Shown piece after piece: positions 10,076-21,600 of a DNA stretch of 64,000 nucleotides; position 1 is the stretch's first letter; each line of letters starts with the position of its first letter. Where the stretch lies: assembly GCA_037893225.1 (NCBI GenBank), contig JAZGUH010000022.1, positions 2,728,001-2,792,000 of the forward strand, given 5' to 3'. The stretch comes from Hippasteria phrygiana. Its lineage: Eukaryota > Echinodermata > Asteroidea > Valvatida > Goniasteridae. The notes beneath the pieces were generated by a model. That model worked only from the letters and a program-made list of their open reading frames with translations. It made no database searches and had not been told where the DNA came from. Made by a program: the position numbers and the translations under genes.

Positions 10076-11890
10076 AAATTACATTTAAACCAAATATTCA
10101 AATGAATGTGTTTGCTCTATGGGAAGTGTCGAGTGCCATTTTACTCACATGTACTTGATGCTGAAAGGCTACATAATACACCTGGAGAACCAAAAATAAC
10201 ACATGCATATGAAATTATAGTGTGGAATTTTCAAGAGGATTTTATTATGTCATGTGACAACATAATTAAAAACAAGTAAATATAGAATATGCTAAAAGGA
10301 AGCAAAATACATTCAATATTGGGTTTTGCCCTTCACCGACGTATTTTATAAACACTATATACTCGGTGTTGTCCCGAGAGATTATTTGGAAAAAATAATT
10401 TAACTCTGCGACGTGCCACTGGTCGTTAAAAAATGTTCATACTCCATGTAATTCTAGTTAAAAACCTTGTGAAATAACATGGTAGAGCTCATTTAATACT
10501 GATTGAACTGTTGACCCAGAAAAAAAAAAGAAACAATCTAAAATCTATCAGTTTTTCAACGGCTGTCAGCATGTATAAACTTGTTGGGACTTGTAATCTA
10601 TTTAGACAGTGTGAGAGTATTGTGCTCACCCATGGAGCTATAAAAAACAAATGGCAGTGCAGCTATTACACGGACTAACGTTTTTAGCACCATGGTGTTT
10701 ACAGAATGAGGTGGCACATCACAGAGTTAAAAGTTTTACTCAGAAGAAGAAAAGGCACAATTTATTTACCTTTAGATGAAATTAAGACTAGGCATCACCT
10801 TATGAAAAACAATGTAATTAATGAAAGTGGCCATGACAAATGGCATCCTCCATTTCCCGTTCTAAATATTTGTGACCTGGCACCACGAAACAGGTGGACC
10901 AAAGTTAAAAATTTAGATTAATGCATGTCCTAAACTTTAATTTCATGTTTCTGTAGCTCATGCCTGGGCCCATTTAAAGCTCTTGACCCCTTGGTTTGTG
11001 ACCTGTGCACACTATAACCCGAGATCCCAAAAATAACTTGATTTTTGTTCGTCTGAAGAATTGTTTTGCTTCTAACTTGCCACTATTTCGTGCAACCAGG
11101 TAACATTTCTTCAATAATCTTTGAATAGAAGCAAAGGAACTTTAGAGAACATTTATATGAAATTGATAATTTCAAGGAAAGTCAAAATATAAATGGCAAT
11201 TACATTCGTGTCAAACTAAAAGTGCTTCGTTTGTAATGTATTGATTGAGTCAAGGTCTGGTAAGTTTGGGCAAGAAGACCTTGGTCAATCATCTGGAACC
11301 AGCCTACTCGTGGTGACAAGTGATGAAGAGGACACGTTTGACTAGAGTTGTTTTTTTTATATGACGTCATCGTCAACTCTTTTTATGATTTTTGAAATTT
11401 CATTTTAATCACAATTTTACACAAAACAGCCCTGTGTTTGTCCACAAACACTACCAGATGTCTAGTTTTATTTGATGTCACATTGTTTGTTAGTCGACCG
11501 ACGTCCCTGCCAAACTTCCTCGCGCAAAATTGAACTGTTAGTGAGAATGCAACTTTATTTAGTCAGACCTTTACAAGAACACATTTTTGCTTGTTTTACG
11601 AATGTCAAAAATAGAACATACATAAAACCAAAATGAAAAAATAATGGAATGAGTAAAATAGTAGAATATACTTTTTTTTCAACTAATTATTCTAACTGGG
11701 AGTTCAATCTAGCCACTACTTATGGACTACAAGTTTAGACAAAATGAAAGAGCAAAATACGAAAATGAAGTGAAAAACAATTATGATCTGGTGACATGTG
11801 TCCGACCGCTAAAGCGTTTTTTTCATATTCAAGGAAAATGTGATTTCAATGCTTCCAATAAAAACTTAAACATAGCTGCACTTTGATGAA
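10076..11890. other. Intergenic, no gene recognised
   Basis: AT-rich sequence with no open frame that looks coding and no repeat I could match inside the window. The 71-codon frame at 10706 has no splice or family support. Confidence 0.5.
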
Positions 11891-11894
11891 CTGA

Positions 11895-12660
11895 TGTTTG
11901 ACAGACGATTTCTCTCGTTTCCAACTTCTTTTCCTTGAATTTGGTATAATTGGAATGCCCCGATATTCTTCTTTACAATGATGTGTCATTTGTTATGATT
12001 AAGCTATTGGGGAGATGTGCAGCACAGCTGAATATGGGTGAAAGTGTATTGACTCTTGTTGTTTGGAGGATTGGTGTGTCTTGAATGATTCTCTGCTTAC
12101 TAACCAATATTTAAAGGTTGGAAGCCATAAATGTGCTGAAAAAGTTTAGAAATCAACACGGCCTATCACAATAAATTGCCCCTGGGATAGCAACTCTGTT
12201 GTTAATGTGCTTGCGTTTCAAACGGAGTAAAAGATTATTTGTCATTTTCTGCACTCAAACACCCAGTAACACTATGAACATCTCACAAAAGAAAAACGTT
12301 GCACTTACAATGAACACCCATTGTTACTTTTTCACAGTACAATGCAACACTCCATCACAAAGAAAAAACAAGACATAAGGAAAGTCTTTTTCTGGTTTAA
12401 TCATTGAACAAGAGCCGGTTGCTGTGGGATGCCGTCTCAATCAGGATCTGTTGCAGATCTGTTGCACATTCCCATCCTCCAAGGGAATGCACTTTTGGAC
12501 AATAGTAATGCATTTTGTCACATTTCACCCACCCCTATATTCAGCTGTGCTGCACATCCCCCAATTGCTTAATCATGACACATCATTGTAAAGAAGAATA
12601 ACAGGGCTTTCCAATGACACCAAATAAAAGGAGATGGAAACAAGAGAGAAATCGTCTGTC
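11895..12660. repeat. Widely spaced inverted repeat
   Basis: Arm 11895-12055 (GACGATTTCTCTCGTTTCC...AGATGTGCAGCACAGCTG) is mirrored by 12505-12660 (CAGCTGTGCTGCACATC...GAGAAATCGTCTGTC). About 450 bp lies between the arms. It is probably an old foldback element or an insertion between two elements. Confidence 0.65.
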
Positions 12661-13200
12661 AAACTTGAGTTTTTGAGGAGTTTATATGAAGTTGTTCGTT
12701 CGAAAAACAGAAAAACATTGTGTATAGTAATTGCTTGAAATTTATGGACCAAATAGCTATACATGTACTCACAAAAATTAATATGAAAATAAAGACTTTA
12801 TATTGTTCTTATTGAACTTTTTATACCACTTGAATGAGTTGTGGTGATGTTGCTAATTAACATAAAGATGTTATTAAAAAATAATTTTTAACATTTAAAT
12901 AAAAAAAATAATCTGGAGTTTTTTTGTTTCATGATATAGGCATTCAGCAAAAACAAAAAACAAAAAATTTGCTGAAAAGGCCGAACAAAGAAGCACATTG
13001 AGAGATATTTGTCTTCAATCCTAACCAGTGATTCTTCACTGGACATAAATTTTGAATATATAATGGCAATAAATGTAGATTTTAATCCTTTCTGTTAAAT
13101 GTACATACTTTTTTAAAGAATGCAGACTCGTTCTTGGCATCTTTTTCGTCTAATTACAAACATGATTACATCAACAGACCATCCACAATAAACAAATTGG

Positions 13201-13232
<32 letters not shown>

Positions 13233-13739
13233 TTCATATTTTCTTAAAATTATAACCACATGATTTACCCTTGGACTTGCCAATTTTACCCCCAGCTTAA
13301 GATGACCTAGCATAGACCACTGGTCTCCTTGCTGGACCCAAAGGGATAAAGAAAGAATACGCAATAAAATCTGTCCCAGACATTTTCAAAGAAAAACCAA
13401 ATTGGAATGACAGCTTGTCCCAATCCCTCGTAGAAATGTGGCAGTGTTAAGGGATACAGTCCTTGAAATATTGACCTCCAAGTCATTAAGGCCAAACCAC
13501 CTCCAAGCATGCGCGTGTGATTTTGTCAGGCTCTGTAAGCCATACCTTTAAGGGGATCAATTTGCTACAGTTTACACTGCAGCACATCCGGTGTTTCTAA
13601 AGTCAGAACCCAGCAATGTGAGGTGTTGGATTTTGGCAGATTTCTAAGGGCAAGGTTAATTAACCCTACCCCTGTGGCACTTTTATTGGGAAGTGCCCTG
13701 AACCGGAACAAAATCCAACACTGTGCAGTATACCTACAA

Positions 13740-14645
13740 TGTACAATGTAAACACCTCACAAAAAGTATCGAAACACTTGAATCAGACCCCCATCGTTTG
13801 AATGTTATAGCTGTGTAATAAAAATGAATGGTCCCTTTGAATTCCCAGTTTTGTCCTGAGCATTTTGACACCTCACATGATCCGACATCAATTACCAGAG
13901 TAATGATCATTTGAAGGTCAGATTTCAAAGTGACAGTTAAGCCTATTCAGCCGAGTCCTGCCTTTATTCTTCACAGAGAGCCAATGCTATACCTCCTTTC
14001 AAAAGTGCCACATTAAATGTAGTGTACACGATTGGTAATCCTTCAACTGAATTATTACGAAATACCTTACTAGACTAAGTTAATAGTAGTCTCAATCATC
14101 CTGTGAAATGATGGCACCAGGTGTGCTGTCGTTGTCAAGAAAAGTGGAAATATATATCATTTTACAACGATTTCCGGCCGGCAATTGTTGGTAAAACTGT
14201 CGTGGCCTTTACTCAAGGCGCACGTGGCTACCCGATTGAGTGGCGCGCCCCGGACATGCTAACATTCGGGGCACGTCACACGTCCAGGTAGCCTTGACTA
14301 AAGGCCATCATCCGCCTGACGGATAAAAACGTCAGTGGAACGATATTTCCTATAAAATACTAACCCCCAAATCCACCCATTTCTGAAAATTGGAACAATG
14401 ACCAATCATGTACACTACATTTAAGTGTCATTTTTGAAATTCGACCTTTGATCATTCAAATGATCATTACTGCGGTAATTGATGTCAGATTATAACATGT
14501 GAGGTGTCAAAATGATCGGGACAAAACTGGGAATTCAAAGGGACAATTCAATTTTTTTTACGCAGCTATATTTTTCAAATGATGGGGTCTGATTCAAGTG
14601 CTACGATACTTTTTGTTAGGTGTTTATGCCACATTCTTTGTAAGT
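13740..14645. repeat. Large inverted repeat, arms about 200 bp
   Basis: Left arm 13740-13930 (CACCTCACAAAAAGTATCG...GTAATGATCATTTGAAGG) is mirrored by 14450-14640 (GATCATTCAAATGATCATTA...CGATACTTTTTGTTAGGTG). The arms have diverged by point changes. A separate terminal-inverted-repeat element sits between them. Confidence 0.75.
14013..14424. mobile_element. MITE, TTAAATGTAGTGTACA termini
   Basis: Left end TTAAATGTAGTGTACACGAT and right end ATCATGTACACTACATTTAA are inverted. The interior (GAATTATTACGAAATACC, GATGGCACCAGGTGTGCTG, CTATAAAATACTAACCCCC) recurs at 26090-26526, and parts recur near 40230 and 48550-48650. Confidence 0.75.
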
Positions 14646-14724
14646 AATGGTGCTAAGGCTCTACAGTCCTGAACCCATCAAAATACAACACGGTGTTGGA
14701 TTTGGGATGGTTAGGGTTAATAGA

Positions 14725-15099
14725 GAAATGACAGATTTTCTTGGGTTTATTCCAGTTCTGGAATCACCATTTCCTAGAGCTGAAATTATTTGACTTGGCA
14801 TAAAACAGACTACTAGTCACAGTGTTTCTGGCTAGTTGAAAGTTGATTTTTGCAAATTGGGCTACGTTACACTTTTTTTATTTTTCGAAAATTGTTAGAA
14901 TTAAGTCCCTGCATATTCACAAGTCTTTTAAATATGCTTGACCATTCAATGAGCACAAGATCATTTGAAAAATAACATCTTTGTATCATATTCTGCACGT
15001 GCCCGTTTCTCTTGTTTGCACTCAATTCTAAGAATGAATTAAAGCATTATTGCCAGTGCGCAAATTGTTCCCCTGAGACATTTTAGTTTGTCTTCATCC
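14725..15099. other. Intergenic, no gene recognised
   Basis: Nothing recognised apart from a TTTATT at about 14878, which on the minus strand reads AATAAA. It could serve as a poly(A) signal for the DAP gene, but no supporting downstream element is clear. Confidence 0.3.
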
Positions 15100-15346
15100 C
15101 AGGGGCCAATTTCACAGCCATGCTAAGGACAAAAATTTGCTTTGCATGAAAAGTCCTTCCTTGGTAAATACAGGATTACCAACCAAATTTGAATGTGAAG
15201 TGTATCGCTTGTGGCTCGTATTCAGCTGTTGTTTGCTTAGCATGAAAATCCCACAGCCTTTTGGCTGGTAACCCGTTTTTACTAAGCAAGAATTTTTGGT
15301 GCTAAGCAAATTTTTGTGCTTAGCAGCTCCGTGAAATTGGCCCCTG
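15100..15346. mobile_element. MITE, CAGGGGCCAATTTCAC termini
   Basis: Left end CAGGGGCCAATTTCACAGC and right end GCTCCGTGAAATTGGCCCCTG are inverted. The interior is rich in CTTAGCA / TGCTAAG motifs. Related copies are at 34319-34750 (interrupted), about 32460-32630 and about 48700-48860. Here it lies about 270 bp past the DAP stop codon. Confidence 0.8.
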
Positions 15347-15613
15347 GATGTGCAGCTTGGCGATAGGCTATATCTATTTCCAACATTTGACGAAAACAAC
15401 CGCACACTTTGGCATTTGCTAACATTTGTCAATATAAAACATTTGTATTCTTGAACAATTTAACTGAGATACACAGTCAACACATACCCCTCCCCTTGTC
15501 TATAATGCTGCCCTTTTCACTGCCCACTTACCCCCTTATTCCATCCCATCCCTTTCTTTCTTTCCGACCTTGCTTTCTTCTAAACAGATGACGATACAGT
15601 GAATGGCCAGCGT

Positions 15614-18600
15614 CTATTTCCTAGGCTGCTGTACATGGTGCGTCTGTTTGACCTGAGGACTCTTCTGGTGTGCCGGCATGGGCTTGGAGTGGAACGACTG
15701 CAACGCCTCTTTCGGGAAATCCTTGTTGCCTCTCGAGGGTGCTCCGGAGATCATAACCTGCACGTCCGGCTTGGGAGGGCTGTGGATGGAAATATAGATA
15801 TGCAGAAAAAAAACAACATTGCAGTGTGACTGGTACTGAAGAGGTCATCAGAGCCTCTCTGTGGGATTTTAAATTGCAACTTTTACAAATTTTGGTGTTA
15901 GCGAAACAATTTACAAATCTGTTTGTAGACTATTCATCAAAGCATTTATGGTAAAATTTAATGTTTTGAACTCGAACCCTCTTGGGTGGATGGGAGGGTG
16001 GTAGGGGTGGCTGGGTGGTGGTGGTGGGTAGGTGGGGGTGGGGGTAGTGGGTGGTGGTAGGCATGATCACAGTAGCGGTCGTTGGCGGCGCACTCTGGAT
16101 GATCTAATTTAACGTGGAAGTTGTGGCCGACACATGACCGAAAATCGGGATGATAACACCCATTGGAGTTCGCCACGTGCATTTCTTTAACGATAAAAAT
16201 ACAGACTTTTAGAGTTCACAGATGTCATTTTTAATGCAATAGAGAGAAAGAACATACCCTAGTTAGCAATGGAAATCAATCTGTGTGTAGAATATTACTA
16301 GCGGTAAGCTTTGACAACACGTGACAGATTGGGTATAATATTCGCATTAATAATGGAGAATTTCACGGAAACCCTCTTCTTGGATTCAACCATTCACTCT
16401 CCCACAAGCCAATCAGTTGGCAAGAAATAAATGAATAAATTTTAATTATTCAAGACCATCGGACGCCACGCGCCAGTGGAAAACAGCAGAGTGCGCAGCA
16501 ACTGGGCACGATAACGGCAGCGGTCGTTGGCGGCGCGTGCATGAAACCTGGATTGTAAGCACCAACTTTAATGATAAAATACGGACTTTTGGAGCCCACA
16601 GATGTAATTTTTAATGCCACGGAACGAAACAACATACCCTTGTTAGCCATAGAAACCACTCTGTGTATATTATATTACCAGCGGTAAGCTTTGACAACTT
16701 GTGGCAAATGGCAAGTCCGTTTCAGTCGCCGCGAATTACGAAAACAAATTCTTGATTTGAGGGTCGCTGCACAATACTGAAATGTTATTGTGTTTATAAT
16801 GACAATTAGAAGCAACATTATGTTATATTTGGTTGCTTTTAAGTTGTAAAAGTGGATTTATCCCGTGTTAGAAATACTAGTAAATGTTGATTTATAATAG
16901 TTTCGGTTGATGCTTTTTTGTGTTTGCGTGGTATGTGCAAGGTCTATACCGAAATATACATGAATTTTACACTCTTGGTAGACAGGGGTGCACCATGAAT
17001 GTATGAGAGCCTACACGTACCTTTCAAGTTGTCCAGGTGATACTGTTACTATGGACATGCCCTGTCTAATTGACAATCCACAAGTTTGGGCGGACCTCTA
17101 GAGAATCAGCTCATTGGTAGTGTAATCTCGTCGTCATAACAACCTACCTGTCTGTTTTGCGCTCGGATGGTTCCCACACTCATTCTTGGCGATGAGCCAA
17201 ACTGGCTAGACCTTTTGGAGGCCCTCAGAGTTACCAGCGGCTATTTACTGTGCAAAACATGGACTTGGGAAGTAGGACTGTGCCGAATATTCGATTATTC
17301 GATTGATTATCGAATATTCGAATATTTATTTTCGAGTTCGAATATTCGAAGGTGAAATGCCAAGGAATGTAAGAAGAGGGAACAGTTCAATTTTTGATAA
17401 CGAACTTGTATTCTGGAGGGTTATTTCAAGGTAACTCTAGACATAATAGCAGCTGATGCCTCAAATTATATTGTAAAAATTCTCCAAGAATATGGAAATA
17501 GATCGTTGATTAATAAAATTATAAAACTTGCAAAGTTAGCATTGTATGTAATGATATATTGGTGCAAACGTTGAGGAAATAAATGATGAAACCTTCCAAA
17601 TGGCATTTCGAACTGGAAATCGGATGACTGGAAGTCCGAAGAGGCCGGAAGATGGCTGCATCTGAATGAAGTTGAACATTCTGCAAGTAAGTATCTCTCT
17701 ATGAGCACAAATTGTGGCGTGGAGAGATTTATATTATTGGCTTAATCTTCAATCAGTTTTATATAGATAGTTTTATATGATCTTTGATTTTCAGAATGGT
17801 TACTGAAATCGAAACCATGCTCACAAAACGACGACGATACAATATTTTCTACAAGACACGTGGACCCAAAATTACGGAAAATTGGGAGGGTAATAATCTT
17901 GGTTTCTTGTGGTTTGATCAGGGGCAGGGGGAATCATGGTGCGGTTTCAGGAATGTTCGGTTTCGACTGATATCCTATCATGCATGTTTCAATAAACGAC
18001 AAACATAATTTGACATAGAGGAATTTCACATTAGCCCCTTCTGCGCACTTCCGAGTTGAAAGCGAGAATTTCAGTGGCAAAAAAAACAACGCTGACAATG
18101 ACGCCAAATTAATTCACTCTAATACGGACGAGCACGTGAGAAGTTTTGTTGACCATGATGACCTACCCCCAATATCATAGACGGCCCGTGCCCAAATCCA
18201 ACCAATTATGAATTCATGATGCACTGGTACGGTGCACACTCAGCTAGCTATAGCTGGCAAGCACATGGAAAACATTCTTCATCGTCCGCCAAACCCCATT
18301 GACTGTTGCCAAACATCGTGGTCAGTCCGTGCCCAAATCTAACTAATCATCTTTCATAATGCATCCAGCTTCATTGGGCGTGCACAGATTCCATGCGCCC
18401 AAAATCAAGGCCCGATTAGCCCTCGTCCCACATCGTAGACGGCCCATGTAGAATCATGATACATCAAGACGATTATTGGCAGTGGAATTTTTTTTTTACA
18501 GTTGCCCTAATTGGTCACACATCGTATTTGCTACCTTGAGACTCAAAAAAACGTATACCAATGCATGGGTAATTTTGGTAATTCGGTCCAGCAGTTTTTG

Positions 18601-21600
18601 TTGACTAGAATCTATTATTTTGTGAAACCATAAGTCGGGGATCATAAATTCTGCCACCTCGCTGCTGTTATGTTAAGATTAGCAGTCTGCAAAAAAATTT
18701 ACTATAGCTATTTGCATAAATTTAAATATGCATAAGGCACTTCAAAAACAAAAATTTCAATGATTAGCCATTAACTTGTCATATAATCTGTTTTTAGAGA
18801 CCGTGGTTGCAGAGAAAAACTTATTTGAAATGATTTAAAATGATTTTGAAATGATTTGTCCGAAGTTTAATGGTTAAAAGGAATTTATATCTTGAATTTT
18901 TTTCCTAAACGGTGTGACTATAAAGTGCACTGTTTTGAAGACGTCAAAGTTAAGGGTCGGAGAGTCACCATTCATGGCTGACGCCACCTGTCGTGTTTAT
19001 GCACCTATCAATTGCTTTGACTCAGCCCTATTGGGAAGGTGGGCTCAAATTTTGGCTCGCCGAATTTGCTAGGTTGGGCAAAATTGGAAAAGCCACTAAC
19101 TGTCTTCAAGGCTCAAACTCGTCACTTTATAATTATTACATTGCAAATAAATTGTCTACTTAGTTGAGCTGTACTACTGGAAAAGTCTGAATGGAAATGT
19201 ATTTGTTGTGTTTCATAAGGATTTTTTAAAAGTGTTTTTGTTTCCATTAAGTTCAATCGCGTAATAAAGTAAGAATGAATGAAAAATTTGCCAGCTATTT
19301 CTCATCTTGGGGAATTCCCTTGTGGTTGAGCACGTGCTGACTGAAATACCGTACCGTCATTTGATTGGTCTAATTTTCCACTTTCCACGACCCCTTCACG
19401 TGCTATTTTATATTTATGGTATATACAGCGAAGTGGTGAACAGGGCTACTGCATATGCATGCTGCTCACATGTTGGCAAGAGGCGTGGTTTGGCTGACAT
19501 TATCTTGTAAAATGTTCAGACGTGTGGATCAGCAAAAGATCGGGAAAATTACAGGAAAATATTCAATATATTCCTGTAAATGTTGTCGCTATGAATTTTG
19601 CAATGTTCCAACTTTTCAGCTACCCCCTGTTCTTAAAAAAATGTAGAACGGTAGCGTCGCGTCATGTCGACGCCAACAGTTTCCAGGACGTGTATGCGCA
19701 TGCGTAGTAGCCCACCCTCTTTTTATGAATGACATGTACTACTTGGTACTTCGCGGGCGATTGGGAATGCAGTGGTAATTTCGTTTACCAGCTATCACAG
19801 CAGTGTTTACGTGACTCATGCATTTAACCATGGAGAAATAAAACAACTTGACAAGAATTGTAAATGCCTGATGATGTAGTACTCAAATCCCCAAACCAAT
19901 TAACCGAAGATAACCAAAAGAACCAATTCTTGATTATTTTGTGTTCCTTCCTTCATGGTTACGGTCGCCAAAACGAACTCCAAAATCCACCGCCTTGTCA
20001 TACAATCATGCACCGCCACGCGCCCTGCCAGCAATGCAATATGAATATTCAACAAACTTCACGGTTGGACGATACCATCAATCACGCAACAGGGGTAGAG
20101 ATGCAGCCGGGCCACATGTACCAAGTCACGTGACCACCGATTGTCGCGCGATGTAAAGGCACAACTTTTCGGCCTATTTCAGGCCTCCAGATTACAACAA
20201 AAAAAATCACAAAAAAATCTATAACTTTCCTTCAAATTACCCTATTGAGGTCACCAACCCCTCATTTTATTCCTTTTTTCAAGCTCTTTAGGATAAAGTA
20301 ACATTTGAAGGAATTGCAATACCTTAACATTTTCATGAACCTGCCTAATGGTGGTGGGTGGCGGTGGTGGTTAGTGGGTGGGGGGTAGTGGGGGGTGGGG
20401 GGGTAGGTGGTACGTGGTTGGGTGGTAGGTGGGTGGTAGTGGTTGTGGTGGTTTACCTGGCTGAGCCATACTCTTCCTCCTCCTCTGGCGTCATCTCTTG
20501 CGTCTTCTCATGGGGTTGCTTGCCACTTTGTGTGATGCGCATACCACCAGCCTTAACTGAAAGTTGCAAAAAAGTATGTAGAACTATCACAAACTCCCTC
20601 CAACAAATGCATTAACCCTCCTACTATTATAACTATCACAACCTATCGAAAAACCAAATCCTCTCCTCTCCCACGGCTCGTGTGTCTCAACCTGCCACTC
20701 GATAGGTTTTGATAGATAGGGTAGTTGGCTCCAATTTGCCACCTGGAGAGGGAGGGTTAAAGAGATACTGTCCTTGCTCTTCAACACATCAGATTTTCTT
20801 CTAACAATTTTTTTAACTGCATGATTTGTTTATACGTTTCAATACTTTTTTCTACTTTTTGGTGTCTGCAACCCTCCAGAAAAAAAGAGAGATCTAAACT
20901 CTGGTAACTTAATTATTGTTGGGCCACAAAACTAATGCACTTATCATTGTTTCTTTACTCCCCTCCCGAGACGTCAGGATTGGTAATTGTTTTCATTCAA
21001 AGGGTGGGGGACTGTGGTCCATCTTTGCTTGACAAATAAAAATCGACCCTATACTTTGCAGATTAGAATGGTGCTCCATGGGTTGAGGGTTTGCTCAGTA
21101 CTACACACGCAGGACTAGACAGAAGGACCAGTATGTCTGCTGACACCAGTGTCTCAAAGGTCTTTCATTACTTAACCCTAACCCCTAGTATAAATTGACT
21201 AGGAACCATACCCATCCTTGCAAATTCCAACACTATATGGTAAACTGTACACACAAATTGTTGGACTGTTGGATTCTGGTATGCCAAACTTAGTCATAGT
21301 GCAAATCAGTTTGGGGGTCCAGTACCCAAGAATAACCAAGTCAACTTGGGACAACTCGACTGTTGCGACAACTCAACCAGTGTGACAACTCGACCGTTTA
21401 CCAAGTCGTCCGTTGAAAACAGTAGACCGTGCAAGGCGTCGTACATGTACATAGCAAGCCAAGCGTGGTATTTTCCACACTGGTTGCCCATCAATGTTTG
21501 GGCATTTTGCGTGTGCTACGTTGTGGGCAAATTGCAGAATCTGTGGCATGCCCATGCGCGGGGACCCTGCCAGGTGTGCAGTGCTAGTGGCCGCCGCTGG

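Noticed and set aside
15599..15829. Plus-strand 76-codon open frame
   Set aside because: Shadow of the DAP terminal exon on the minus strand, which ends in the family signature QQPRK.
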